Source of the DNA: Pseudomonadota bacterium | GTDB taxonomy: Bacteria; Campylobacterota; Campylobacteria; Campylobacterales; Campylobacteraceae | Direction of reading: 5' to 3' | Assembly (NCBI GenBank): GCA_002746565.1 | Contig: PDPI01000022.1 | Coordinates: forward strand, 1-64,000 | DNA length: 64,000 nt | Shown here: positions 37,870 to 48,262 of the stretch, piece by piece | Layout of the letters: every line of letters starts with the position of its first letter | How positions within the stretch are numbered: position 1 is the stretch's first letter | The notes under the pieces: model-generated | Database searches by the model: none | What the model was told of the DNA's origin: nothing | Seen by the model: the letters and a program-made list of their open reading frames with translations, nothing else | Position numbers and translations under genes: made by a program

Positions 37870-39496
37870 TTAAAAATCAACCTTTATTTTGGTAGTTTCG
37901 CCACCTTTGATGGAAACTTTTGTTGATTTGATTTTATCATCGTAAGAACTATCGATTATATAATCTCCAACAAAAAGTTTTTGCGAACAACCCTCACTTT
38001 CGGATGTTCCGCATCCAAAAATATTTCTTCCTTTTTCTCCATCTTTAAATTCATATATTGAATTATAAACTTCAATTCTTTTTCCATTCTTCATTGCATC
38101 GATCTGAACTTTTCCTGTTTCGCCCATTATTATGTCTAGATTTGTTGTTTCCCCGCCTTTGATTGAAAACTTTTTTGATTTGTGTTTGTCGTTGTAAAAG
38201 CTTTCTACCACATAATTTCCAACAAAAAGTTTTTTCTCGCAAAGATAGTCTTTGGATGTTCCGCATCCATAGATACTTTTTCCTTTTTCCCCATCTCTAA
38301 ACTTGTATATATCATTGTGAGATTCTACTGTTTTGCCACCCTTTGTTTCAACTACATTTAATTTAAGTTTACCAGTTGCCCCCATAATGACTTTTAGCTC
38401 CGTCGTTTCCCCACCTTTTATGGAAAATTTTGTCTTTTTAAATTTTGAATTATATTCAGTTTTTGCGATATAATCACCCTCAAAAAGTTTTATTTCACAA
38501 ACTTCACCCTCGCTACAATCCCCAACATTTCTTCCTTCTTCCCCATCTTCATCTTTATATATCCAAGTGTAAGACTTAGCTTTCTTTCCTCCCTCACTTT
38601 CAAAAACATCAAGTTTAAGCTTGCCAGTTTGGCTCATGATTATATCTAGTTCTTTTGTTTGGTTTTCTTCTATGGAAAAATGTGTTTTTTTATGCTTTGA
38701 ATTGTACTCAGTATCTATTATATACTCGCCTTTTTCTAAGTTTACTACGCAAGGTGTTTTTATATTAGTTCCACACTCTGCGATTGAGTTTTTTTCATTT
38801 TCTGCTTTATATATCCAGTTGTAAGCCTTGACTATTTTTGTTCTCTTGGCTTTCTCTAACTGAAATTTTTAGTGTAGTTTTTGGTTTTTTAACCTCTTTA
38901 ACGAGTTTTTTAAGGGCATTATTTAAATCTTTTGGATTTTTGGCTGAAAAATACTTTCCTCCAGTGGCTTTTGCTATGCATGAGAGTTGTTTATCGGTAT
39001 TTGCGTCCACATTAAATCCAATTACATGGGCGGTGAAATTTATGCCGAGTTTTTCTAGCTCCTTTGCCACCTCGCAAGGGTCGCTATCGCAAGTTTCTTT
39101 GCCATCACTTATTAGTATAATAGTAGCTTCATCTTCGGTAAAACGCAGTATTTTAGCGGCTTTTTGTAAGGATTTACTAATGGGTGTTTTGCCTTTAGGA
39201 GATATTTGGCTTACCTTTTGTTTTAGGATAGCTTTATCTATCTTTCCTGTGGGCATCAACACTTCTATATCTTCACAATCGCCCTTTTTTCGGTGCCCAT
39301 AAACCATCAAACCCACATGAATACTCTCATCCCAATCTTTGATGACTTTATATACCGCTTCTTTGGCAATTACTATCTTTTCTTTACCATCTATTTGTCC
39401 CCACATACTACCAGATGCATCTAAAATAAGCATGGCTTGTTTAGAGGCAAAAGCCCAACTAAAAGCTAAAACTAACAGTATTAATATTTTTTTCAT
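37870..39496 (-). CDS. Exported von Willebrand factor A protein with four C-terminal ~80-aa repeats, split by a frameshift (track ORFs 38807..39496 and 37870..38637)
   Basis: vWA MIDAS AMLILDASGSMWGQIDG; after the shift the other frame reads EKAKRTKIVKAYNWIYKAENE...EYNSKHKKTHFSIEENQTKELDIIMSQTGKLKLDV..., matching three downstream repeats. Confidence 0.75.
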
Positions 39497-39532
39497 CTTT
39501 CATCCTTTTTTATCTTAATTGTACCAAAATTT

Positions 39533-40783
39533 TCATTTTTTAGAATTTATTTTTTCAAAATACGCCCTTTTCATATCCTCTTCCATCTCATCGTTATTTG
39601 CATATTCTCGCCCAAAGACTTCTTTCCACAGGCTCTTTTCTTCCATGCACATGTAAAAATAAACCTTTCCATGCCAAGGTGCAAATCCCTCATAAGCATT
39701 TTTAAACATTTTTCTTTTATCATCTAGGGAGTAGGAGTATTTTCCGTTGGCATCAAGTAGGGGCATTTGTAGGATTTTGCTGTAAAAATCTCGCTTTCTA
39801 AGTTTGTTTATGACGGGTTTTATAAAAGTTAGCGTTCCAAAGGAGACTAGGGCGACATCTTTGGGGTTAAAAGTATCGGTAAGGTGTTTGAAAATTTCTC
39901 TGTATTCTTGCAAATAATTCTCATATACAACCATAGGATGAAAATGAAATCCCACCAATACGCCTTTTTGGGCAAGTTCATGTGCGGAGTTTATGCGCTC
40001 ATCCAGTGAGGCGGTTAGGTGTTCTTCGTTTTTGATGATGGTTTTAGTGTTTAGGCTCCAAGTTGCTATAATGTTCTTTGGAACATCGTTTTGCAAGAGG
40101 TATTTTATGTTTTTAGATTTTGTTTTAAATTCTAAAATCACATTTTCGTTTTCCCTTGCAAATTCAAAAAGTGCATCTAGTATGCCATTTTTATTGCCCC
40201 ACATGAGTGAATCCGAGCTTTGTCCTGTGCCGATATGGTAAGTTTTGTTTGGATCTAGATGGATATTTTTTAGGTTTTTGGCAAAATTTTTATCAAAACC
40301 TATTTTTTCTTGCTTATAAAAACTTTGAATCGAGCAATACGAACAATCAAATCCGCATGAATTTACCGCATCTAAAGTCCAAAGATTGCAACATCTTGTA
40401 CTTTCACTTGCCACAGGACAGGACCCAAGTGCTGGTTTGTTTGCTTCAAATTCATAGGTTGAATAGGTTCTTTTGTAGTTTTTTGGAATGGAGAAATTTT
40501 TATAGGAATTTGGCTTTTCTTTCAAGATTTGCCAAATCTCCCTTATGCTTGAAAATGCCTCTTTTTTGTTTGTATAATCCCATGTAAAAATTTTTTGCAT
40601 TGGTTCTTCTTGCCACATTTTAAAGTCGATAGCAAAATCAATCAATTGTTTTAATTCTTGAAAAGAAAAGGCGTATTTTAAATAAACTTTTTCAAAAAAT
40701 ATTTTAGTTTCTTCGTCAAGATTTGCATAATTTGTTCCCTTTATATGGGAGGCGAATTTTTCTTTTAAACCAATTTTATCCAT
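39533..40783 (-). CDS. SPL-family radical SAM protein (spore photoproduct lyase-like)
   Basis: 416 aa; NSCGFDCSYCSIQSFY (CxxxCxxC), GTGQSSDSLMW, ATWSLN. Confidence 0.8.
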   Translation of the reverse strand: MDKIGLKEKFASHIKGTNYANLDEETKIFFEKVYLKYAFSFQELKQLIDFAIDFKMWQEEPMQKIFTWDYTNKKEAFSSIREIWQILKEKPNSYKNFSIPKNYKRTYSTYEFEANKPALGSCPVASESTRCCNLWTLDAVNSCGFDCSYCSIQSFYKQEKIGFDKNFAKNLKNIHLDPNKTYHIGTGQSSDSLMWGNKNGILDALFEFARENENVILEFKTKSKNIKYLLQNDVPKNIIATWSLNTKTIIKNEEHLTASLDERINSAHELAQKGVLVGFHFHPMVVYENYLQEYREIFKHLTDTFNPKDVALVSFGTLTFIKPVINKLRKRDFYSKILQMPLLDANGKYSYSLDDKRKMFKNAYEGFAPWHGKVYFYMCMEEKSLWKEVFGREYANNDEMEEDMKRAYFEKINSKK

Positions 40784-41256
40784 TTATCCAAACTTTCTCT
40801 AATGAGTGAACTAACAAAGGCTTTTTTGGGGATAGTAGCATCTAAATGATCACTAACGATCTTAAATATCAAGTACGGCACATGAAATTTTTCGCATTTT
40901 GTTTTAAATGCTGAAGTTTCCATGTCTGCAAGCAGGGTTTTTATATCTTTTCTTGGTTTTGAAACGGAAGTTATGGATGCTTTTGGTATGTTTTCAAATT
41001 CTTCATTTATGCAAAAAAGTTTACCTATGGGGATATTTTTATCCTTGCATCCAGCTATGCCTATGTTGATGGCTTTTTTTATCTTGTGTGAGGAAAATAT
41101 AGCATTTAGGGCTTCTTTTGTTTTTTCCTCTCCTATACCAGAGATAGTCAAAATAAATTCGTCATTGTTATAAATATTTTTGTCCATTTTTTGCAGTCGC
41201 AATTTTTCTATTATCGGCTGGGCTTCACATAATAGTGCTGTGTGGATTAGTTTCAT
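40765..41256 (-). CDS. Small nucleoside phosphorylase/MTAN-fold protein
   Basis: 163 aa; ALLCEAQPIIEKL, ISGIGEEKTKEAL, INIGIAGCKD, LADMETSAFKTKCEKFHVPYLIFKIVSD. Confidence 0.75.
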   Translation of the reverse strand: MKLIHTALLCEAQPIIEKLRLQKMDKNIYNNDEFILTISGIGEEKTKEALNAIFSSHKIKKAINIGIAGCKDKNIPIGKLFCINEEFENIPKASITSVSKPRKDIKTLLADMETSAFKTKCEKFHVPYLIFKIVSDHLDATIPKKAFVSSLIRESLDKWIKLV

Positions 41257-43031
41257 TTGCTTTGGTTGGTATCTTTGGGAGTTAGATAACCCTCTTTTAC
41301 CATTTCTTCGACTATTTTTTTAAATACTGGTGCTGCACTTTTTGAACCATAATAGTAATAATTTTCCTTTGTGGGTTCCCTAACCCAAACGCCTACGGTA
41401 AATTTATTGTTTTCATCATTGGCAAAGCCTATAAAAGAACTATTGTAAGAATTGCCATACCCGCCTTTTTTTGCTATTTGGGCAGTTCCTGTTTTTCCAC
41501 CTATCTCCAAACCTTCAACATCAGCCCTTTTTCCAGTTCCTTTTTTAACGGTTTTGATGAGAATTTTTTTAATCCTTTGGGCTATGGAGATGGGTAAAAC
41601 TTGGGTTTCGGGTGGTTTTTCCATGTAATGTTTTTTACCTTTATCATCTATCAGATAAACACCCATATAAGGGGTGACTAAACGTCCTTTATAATTAAAA
41701 GCATTATATGCTCTTAGGATTTGTATGAAGGTTGTTTGCATACTATAGCCATAGGATGCGGTTGCTTTGTAGGATTTGCTTCGAAATTCTTTAGGGGATG
41801 GAATCTTGCCAGCATGTTCGTATGGTAGATCAATTCCCGTCTTAGATGCAAAACCAAAGTCTTTTAGTCCTTGATAGTATTCAAGGGGCTTTAGTTTTTG
41901 GGCTATTTGCAAAATGCCTATGTTTGAAGAATGCACTATGATATCTTCTACGCTTAAATACTGGTAGGAGTGTGAATCCCTTATGATATCTTTTCCTAGC
42001 CTATAGATACCATTGTGGGTATTTACCAAATCATAGGGATTTACCTTATCTTCGCGCAATAAAATTGCCAGAGTGATTGGTTTTATGACTGAACCTGGTT
42101 CGTATGAATATTCCGTAGCACTTGGATTTAGTCTTCTATAATCTTTTTTTCTTATGTGATTTGGATTAAATCTATTGCTTGTTGCTAGGCTTACAATCGC
42201 TCCTGTATTGCTTTGGATTATTCCTGCTACTATCTCTTTAGATCTAAGTTCCCTTTTGCTTTCATCTAAAATTTTCTCGATAGCCTTTTGTAGTTTTACG
42301 GATATGCTAAGCACTATATCAAATCCATCAATCCTTTCATTTTTCTTTGAATCTCCGTTTAGAATAACATTTCTTCCCGTATCTTTTGGACCTATTAAAA
42401 AGGCATCTTGTATGGGTTGCAATCTATAATCGTATGAATTTTCAATACCCTTTTCTCCCCTAAGTTTCCTGTCGTTTCCCCTTGAGATATATCCAGCAAA
42501 TGGAGATAGGATGTCGTTATTTGGATATATTCTTTTTTCCCCATTCTCGCTAATGCTTATACCGCTTATGATGGGCTTTTTTGTTTTTGGATGTTCATAG
42601 GCTGTAAAAAATTTCATCATATACAATTTTCTCGAAAGCTCTCTAAGCTGTTTTGCTGTGTTTGTATCTATTTTTCGTGATAGAACTACGCTTCTTTTAG
42701 CTTTTTTGATAAGTTTTTTTATTCTTTTTGGATTATCTTTAGCATATATGGAATACAAATCCGCAAAGGCGTCTATCTTTTTATCGTCTATACTTCTAGC
42801 ATCTACTCTAACCGTGTATAATTTCTTACTAGTGGCTATGGTGTAGCCATCGGCGCTTAATATATTTCCACGAATGGCAGATATCTTTTCACTTGTTTTT
42901 AGCCCCGGCAAATCCCTGTCTGCCTTCACCCAGTAAATTAAGGCACCAATAAAAATAACAAAGCCAAAGCTTATAAGCAAAAAAAGAAAAACAGCCTTAG
43001 CCTTTCTTTTGTCAAATTGTACATCTTGCAT
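41253..43031 (-). CDS. ftsI: Penicillin-binding protein 2/FtsI-like transpeptidase
   Basis: Track ORF to 43121; likely start MQDVQFDKRKAKAVF; ATEYSYEPGSVIKPIT (SxxK), SSN, GGKTGTAQIAKKGG (KTGT). Confidence 0.88.
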   Translation of the reverse strand: MQDVQFDKRKAKAVFLFLLISFGFVIFIGALIYWVKADRDLPGLKTSEKISAIRGNILSADGYTIATSKKLYTVRVDARSIDDKKIDAFADLYSIYAKDNPKRIKKLIKKAKRSVVLSRKIDTNTAKQLRELSRKLYMMKFFTAYEHPKTKKPIISGISISENGEKRIYPNNDILSPFAGYISRGNDRKLRGEKGIENSYDYRLQPIQDAFLIGPKDTGRNVILNGDSKKNERIDGFDIVLSISVKLQKAIEKILDESKRELRSKEIVAGIIQSNTGAIVSLATSNRFNPNHIRKKDYRRLNPSATEYSYEPGSVIKPITLAILLREDKVNPYDLVNTHNGIYRLGKDIIRDSHSYQYLSVEDIIVHSSNIGILQIAQKLKPLEYYQGLKDFGFASKTGIDLPYEHAGKIPSPKEFRSKSYKATASYGYSMQTTFIQILRAYNAFNYKGRLVTPYMGVYLIDDKGKKHYMEKPPETQVLPISIAQRIKKILIKTVKKGTGKRADVEGLEIGGKTGTAQIAKKGGYGNSYNSSFIGFANDENNKFTVGVWVREPTKENYYYYGSKSAAPVFKKIVEEMVKEGYLTPKDTNQSK

Positions 43032-43119
43032 TTTGATAATCCGATAATGTTTATTGTTTGTTGTTGAGTTGTGATTGTAGCATGTTTTGTATTTAAGTGT
43101 TATAAATTCTAGACATGGC

Positions 43120-43214
43120 ATTGGCTAAATTGTTATTTAGCCAATGCTGAAAACAGATAACTAGTAAGGTAAGCATTTTTTCAAAATGCCATTTATTTTT
43201 ATGTTATTTTGTCA
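43120..43214. repeat. Intergenic repeat copy B with perfect 13-bp-stem hairpin
   Basis: GCATTGGCTAAAT-tgtt-ATTTAGCCAATGC, then cagataactagtaaggtaagcattttttcaaaatgccatttatttttatg; homologous to 35173-35285. Confidence 0.88.
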
Positions 43215-43232
43215 GTGTCTTAAATACGTTGA

Positions 43233-43970
43233 TCAAAAGTTTGAAATATACTCGGCAATCTGCTCCATTTGTTCTTTGGAAAGCTTTGATGCTTGTGGAT
43301 ACATGAGGTTTTTCATGGCTCCGCCGTAGGATTTGTTTTTGTATCCTTCTAGGGCTTGGACGATCTTATCCTTTGACCAAGTGGCTATGATCTGACTTTT
43401 TCCAAGAGCTTTCTTTTCAGCCTTGCTGCCATGACAGGAAATGCAAGATGCATATAAGGTTTTGCCAACATCTAAATTTGCACTAGGTGTTTCTTTTTTA
43501 ACTTCCTCTTTTGCTTCTTCGGCAGCCTTCCCTGTGTCTTTTGTGGCTTTGCCCATAACTTCCTTTGTGCCTTCTTTTACCTTTTCGACCGCATTTGAGG
43601 CGCTTTCTTTCACGCTATCAACCGCATTTGAAGTGGCTTCTTTGGCACTTTGGACCATGTCTGAAGTTTTCTCTTTCACGCTATCAACTGCGTTACTTGT
43701 CGCCTCTTTGGCACTATCGACTGCATTTGAAGTGGCTTCTTTTACACTATCAACTGCACTTTTTGTCGCCTCTTTAGTTCCTTGTGCAAGATCTGAAGCA
43801 GTGTCGCTTATGCTTTTAGTTACACTAGATGCACCCTTTTTTATCTTGTCGGTTATACTGCTTTTTTCAGCAACTTCTTGGGTATTTTGGCTAGCTTTAT
43901 TGTCTTCTTTTGAATTACATCCGCTTAAAACCAAGCCAAGTATGGCCATTGATATGATGAGTTTTTTCAT
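43233..43970 (-). CDS. Lipoprotein with LEA-like 11-aa repeats fused to a class I cytochrome c domain
   Basis: Lipobox LVLSGCNSK; repeats ATKSAVDSVKE/ATSNAVDSAKE/ATSNAVDSVKE/KTSDMVQSAKE/ATSNAVDSVKE/SASNAVEKVKE; CISCHG (CxxCH) near C-terminus. Track ORF to 44024, likely start MKKLIISM. Confidence 0.88.
   Translation of the reverse strand: MKKLIISMAILGLVLSGCNSKEDNKASQNTQEVAEKSSITDKIKKGASSVTKSISDTASDLAQGTKEATKSAVDSVKEATSNAVDSAKEATSNAVDSVKEKTSDMVQSAKEATSNAVDSVKESASNAVEKVKEGTKEVMGKATKDTGKAAEEAKEEVKKETPSANLDVGKTLYASCISCHGSKAEKKALGKSQIIATWSKDKIVQALEGYKNKSYGGAMKNLMYPQASKLSKEQMEQIAEYISNF
43572..43769 (-). repeat. In-gene ~33-bp tandem repeats encoding the 11-mers
   Basis: Six consecutive 11-aa units deduced from the ORF translation. 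Confidence 0.8.
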
Positions 43971-44110
43971 CTTGTCTCCTACAATTTTTTTATATGCAAT
44001 TTCATGCAAGTGGTATAGTATCAAATATAAGTAAACATAGATCTAAATTTTTGAAAAAATCATTGTTTAGTAAGATTTGATATGGTAAAATTAAATCCCA
44101 AAGGAGATAG

Positions 44111-44989
44111 ATGCGTCACTTAACCGATACAAAAGATTTTAGCAAAGAAGAGATTGTAAAGCTTTTTGAAAGGGCTAGGGAATTTTGCGATGGGAAGCCT
44201 AGGAATTTGCTTGATAAAAAGTTGATCATAACCATATTTTTTGAAAATTCTACAAGGACTTTAAGTAGTTTTGAGACTGCAGCAAAAAGATTGGGTGGGG
44301 AGGTTGTAAGGCTTGATGTCTCAAAAAGCTCTTCTTCAAAGGGCGAAACCCTATACGATACAGCAGCAAACCTAGATGCTATGGGCCCAGATGCCATTGT
44401 GGTTAGACACCAACATTCAGGGGTTCCGAAAATACTTTCAAAATATGTCCATTGTCCCATTTTAAATGGTGGAGATGGATGTCATGCTCACCCAACCCAA
44501 GCACTTTTAGATCTATTTACCATTCAAAGTTATTTACCAAACGTGAGTGGGAAAAAGATAGCCATAGTCGGAGACATACGAAATTCACGGGTGGCAAATA
44601 GTAATATTGAGCTTTTAAGTAGGTTTGGAATGGAGGTTATCTTGGTTGCACCGCCGCATTTTTTGCCCGATATACCCATAAGAAAAACCAATAATATAAA
44701 AGAAATCTTAGACGAGGTTGATGTTATCATGAGCCTAAGAACCCAAACAGAACGCCATGCAAATCAGATCTACGCTTCTTTGGAAGATTATGCCCATGAT
44801 TTTTGCATAAGTGGGGAACTTTTGGGTGACAGGGATATACTAGTTCTTCACCCTGGTCCCGTTCATAGAAATATAGATATAGACGATGAAATGCTGCAAG
44901 ATGAGCGGTGTAAGGTGCTTGAGCAGGTTAAAAATGGGGTTGCTATCAGGATGGCAGTTTTGGAAAAATTGATATTAAAAAATGGATGA
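44111..44989 (+). CDS. pyrB: Aspartate carbamoyltransferase catalytic subunit
   Basis: 292 aa; [48 protein letters not shown]. Confidence 0.97.
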   Translation: MRHLTDTKDFSKEEIVKLFERAREFCDGKPRNLLDKKLIITIFFENSTRTLSSFETAAKRLGGEVVRLDVSKSSSSKGETLYDTAANLDAMGPDAIVVRHQHSGVPKILSKYVHCPILNGGDGCHAHPTQALLDLFTIQSYLPNVSGKKIAIVGDIRNSRVANSNIELLSRFGMEVILVAPPHFLPDIPIRKTNNIKEILDEVDVIMSLRTQTERHANQIYASLEDYAHDFCISGELLGDRDILVLHPGPVHRNIDIDDEMLQDERCKVLEQVKNGVAIRMAVLEKLILKNG

Positions 44990-46727
44990 GAAAATGAAAA
45001 AGATTAATTGGAATTTAAAAGATTTATTTGAAAATGAAGAAATGCTTGATGAGGAGACTCTATCGCTAGATAAAAAAGCTGAGGAATTTTCAAAAAAATA
45101 TAAGGATAAATTATCTACTTTAAAAAGTGATGAATTTTTAGATGCAATAGAAAAATATGAGGAAATTTTGCAAGGAATGGGTAGGATTTTAAGCTATTCT
45201 TTTTTAAAATTTGCCACCGATTCAAAAGAGGGTGCTTTTTTGGCAAAATATCAAGAAAAATGCAATAAAATAGACGAAAAATTACTCTTTTTTGAGCTAG
45301 AATTTAACACCTTGCAAGAGCAAAATCAAGACAAATTGATATTTAAATGCGAAAAATATAGTTTTTATCTAGAGGGCTTAAAAAAGGCAAAGTCTCATCA
45401 GTTAAGCCAAAAAGAAGAAAGTTTGCTTTTAAAGCAATCAATGCTTGGTGCAAGTTCTTATTCTAGGCTTTTTGATGAACATTTTAGCACTTTAAAATTT
45501 AAATTTGATGGGGAAGAGCTTTCAGAAGAGAAGATTTTAAGCCTACTTCATAGCCCCGATAGAAATACAAGAAAAAAGGCTGCAAAATCTTTGAGTGAGG
45601 GTTTAAAACCCCATCAGCATCTGCTTGGTTATATTTTTAATATGATAAAAAAAGATTTGAAAATAAAATGCGAAATAAGAAATTATGAGAGCCTAGAAGC
45701 CCCGCGCCATGAAAATAACAAAATCAGCCAAAAAAGTGTGGATACCCTAGTGGAAGAAGCCCAGAAAAATTTTGGATTAGTTCATGAATACTATGATCTA
45801 AAAAGAAAACTTTTGGGATTTGATAAATTGTATGATTATGATAGATATGCACCCTTAGGCACTAAAGAAGAAATTTATAGCTTTGATGAGGCAAAAAAGG
45901 CTACCCTAAAAGCCTTTGGGGAGTTTTCACCCCAGTTTAGGCAAATAGCCCAAAAAGCTTTTGATGAAAGATGGATAGATGCGTATCCTGCAAAAGATAA
46001 AAGAAGCGGTGCATTTTCCCACCCTGGAGTCCCAGATGCCCATCCTTATGTGCTTTTAAACTATACCGATAAAAGGCGAGATGTTTTTACCCTAGCCCAT
46101 GAATTAGGGCATGCCCTGCATCAGTATTTATCCCGAGATGTGGGTTATATATCTAGTGACACTCCCCTAACCACTGCTGAGACTGCCTCTGTTTTTGCCG
46201 AAATGCTTGTGTTTGATAGTTTGAAAAATGATCTTAGCGATGAGGAAAAAATACCACTTATAGCAGGGAAGCTAGAGGATATTTTTGCCACACTTTTTAG
46301 GCAGATAAATTTTACTACTTATGAGAGAAGGGTTCATGCCCATGAGGGGGAGTTGAGTTTAGATGATTTTAACTCTTACTGGATGGTTGAGAGTGAAAAA
46401 ATGTTTGGCAAAAGCGTGGAATTGGGAGAGGATTATAAGATATGGTGGAGTTATATCCCTCATTTTATCCATTCGTCTTTTTATTGTTATGCTTATAGCT
46501 ATGGACAACTTTTGGTTTTGGCTTTGTATGGGCTTTATAAGAGTAAAAAGATGGATAATTTTGTAGAAGTTTATACCAAGTTTTTAAGTCTAGGTGGAAG
46601 CAAGAGTCCAAAAGAATTGGTGGGAATGTTTGATTTTGATATAGATGATGGGGAGTTTTGGCAGATTGGTTTAAATGAGGTTAAAAATATGTTAAATGAA
46701 TTTAAAGGATTGGTAGATGGGAGATGA
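44982..46727 (+). CDS. pepF: Oligoendopeptidase F (M3B)
   Basis: 581 aa; [18 protein letters not shown] (HExxH), [11 protein letters not shown]. Confidence 0.95.
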   Translation: MDEKMKKINWNLKDLFENEEMLDEETLSLDKKAEEFSKKYKDKLSTLKSDEFLDAIEKYEEILQGMGRILSYSFLKFATDSKEGAFLAKYQEKCNKIDEKLLFFELEFNTLQEQNQDKLIFKCEKYSFYLEGLKKAKSHQLSQKEESLLLKQSMLGASSYSRLFDEHFSTLKFKFDGEELSEEKILSLLHSPDRNTRKKAAKSLSEGLKPHQHLLGYIFNMIKKDLKIKCEIRNYESLEAPRHENNKISQKSVDTLVEEAQKNFGLVHEYYDLKRKLLGFDKLYDYDRYAPLGTKEEIYSFDEAKKATLKAFGEFSPQFRQIAQKAFDERWIDAYPAKDKRSGAFSHPGVPDAHPYVLLNYTDKRRDVFTLAHELGHALHQYLSRDVGYISSDTPLTTAETASVFAEMLVFDSLKNDLSDEEKIPLIAGKLEDIFATLFRQINFTTYERRVHAHEGELSLDDFNSYWMVESEKMFGKSVELGEDYKIWWSYIPHFIHSSFYCYAYSYGQLLVLALYGLYKSKKMDNFVEVYTKFLSLGGSKSPKELVGMFDFDIDDGEFWQIGLNEVKNMLNEFKGLVDGR

Positions 46728-47184
46728 ATTTTTAGAAGATAGTGAATTTGTAAAGCTGATGGGTTCACACATAGGGGATGTTTTGGGTTTGCTTTTGGAA
46801 AGGGATGAGGACTTTTTTATATTGGTGAATTTACAAGGGGTAAGCTTTGATCCAGAATTGCCAAGCGAGATTGCAAAATCTTTTGAACCCATAATATCTT
46901 TTTCCATAAGCAATTATGCCAAAGAAAGTGCTGAACTTAATGGCAATATTTTTAGCTTTGAAACGGGCTTTGGAAGTGAAAATATAGGTTCAGTCGTAAG
47001 TGTAGATCTTGGTAAAATACTCCAAATTAGCATCAAAGATGCTGTTCTTTTAGTCAATACTTCCATTCCTGGAGAAGATGAAGACAAAGATGAGGATAAA
47101 ATGGAAGAGGATCAAGAAGAAAGCTTAAACAAATCAATGGAAGCCATGCTCTCTAATCCTGAAAACAAAAAGTTTTTAAAATAG
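46717..47184 (+). CDS. Conserved hypothetical protein with acidic tail
   Basis: 155 aa ORF overlapping the pepF end; acidic stretch EDEDKDEDKMEEDQEE. Confidence 0.65.
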   Translation: MGDEFLEDSEFVKLMGSHIGDVLGLLLERDEDFFILVNLQGVSFDPELPSEIAKSFEPIISFSISNYAKESAELNGNIFSFETGFGSENIGSVVSVDLGKILQISIKDAVLLVNTSIPGEDEDKDEDKMEEDQEESLNKSMEAMLSNPENKKFLK

Positions 47185-47206
47185 TAGCCAAGAGGCTACT
47201 ATTTTA
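47183..47206. terminator. Bidirectional terminator hairpin
   Basis: AGTAGCC-aaga-GGCTACT-atttta between convergent genes. Confidence 0.75.
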
Positions 47207-48109
47207 CATTTTACACTTTGTCATTATATAGTTTACAACCCTATCCACAAAGGCATCTTGCTTGTCATCTTTCAAGCAAGCAACATATAGTTTTGTTTTA
47301 AATTTCAATCCCTTTACCCTTGAGATGTTAAGCTCTTTTTGATCTACGGAATCTTTCACAGCATATTTGGATAAAAATGCTATTAGAGGTTTTTTATCCT
47401 TGCTAATGGGAGTTCTTAGGAGGGTTTGCTTTATGGTTGTTGATGAACTTACCTCGCTTGCTATATCGAATTTTTCGTATTCTACCCCTTGTTTTGCCAG
47501 TTCACTTATGATCATATTGTAAGTTAGGGAATCATCCTCTCTCATTAGCCAATTATAATTTAGCAACTGATCTTTTTTAAGGTATGGGGGAAGTGGGGCT
47601 TTTGAACATAAAACTAGCTCATCGCTTATCCATTCTCGAAATAGAATAGAATTGTTAGGAACCACATTTCTAACTAGGGCTAGATCAACCTTTTTGTCAG
47701 CAAGCAGGGCTAAAACTTCGCTTGAAGTTCCTAGTTTTATGCTAACATCATTTCCGATCGCCTCTTTTATATCCCCTAAAAAGCAAGGAACCATGTATTT
47801 TCCTATGGAATTAGATGCACCTATGACAAAGGTTATCTTTTTATCCATTATTCTTAATACTTCTTTTTCTAGATTGCTTAGGAATTTTTCTAATTTTTGG
47901 GCAACCTTGTATAATTCCTTCCCTTCCTTAGTTAGACCAATCCCATTTTTCTTTCTATCGACTATGGGCGCCTTTATATAACCTTCTAGGAGCTTTATTT
48001 GTTGGGTTACTGCAGGTTGAGAAATGCCTAACTTTTTAGATGCTCTTGAAAAACTTTTTTCCCTAACCACGGTTAAGAATGTATTTATCTTTGAAAAGTC
48101 TTTTAACAT
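47204..48109 (-). CDS. LysR-family transcriptional regulator
   Basis: Track ORF to 48151; likely start MLKDFSKINTFLTVVREKSFSRASKKLGISQPAVTQQIKLLEGYI (LysR HTH). Confidence 0.93.
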   Translation of the reverse strand: MLKDFSKINTFLTVVREKSFSRASKKLGISQPAVTQQIKLLEGYIKAPIVDRKKNGIGLTKEGKELYKVAQKLEKFLSNLEKEVLRIMDKKITFVIGASNSIGKYMVPCFLGDIKEAIGNDVSIKLGTSSEVLALLADKKVDLALVRNVVPNNSILFREWISDELVLCSKAPLPPYLKKDQLLNYNWLMREDDSLTYNMIISELAKQGVEYEKFDIASEVSSSTTIKQTLLRTPISKDKKPLIAFLSKYAVKDSVDQKELNISRVKGLKFKTKLYVACLKDDKQDAFVDRVVNYIMTKCKM

Positions 48110-48262
48110 AATCTTTCCTTTTATTAATCTAGCAGTATAATAACATAACATGATAAAAATTACAAGTTAAATGGCTCATAATTGGGTATCAGTATTTCCT
48201 TATGTTATTTTTGTTACAATATTACACTATTTTCGAACGAAATAATTATTAAAAGAGAAGAT

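Noticed and set aside
43572-43769. Tandem ~33-bp repeats considered as a CRISPR-like array
   Set aside because: Repeats are contiguous without unique spacers and are in frame inside an ORF.
43441-44034. 197-aa plus-strand ORF opposite the cytochrome lipoprotein
   Set aside because: Shadow ORF generated by the repetitive, biased codons of the minus-strand LEA-like repeats; no RBS or family signal.
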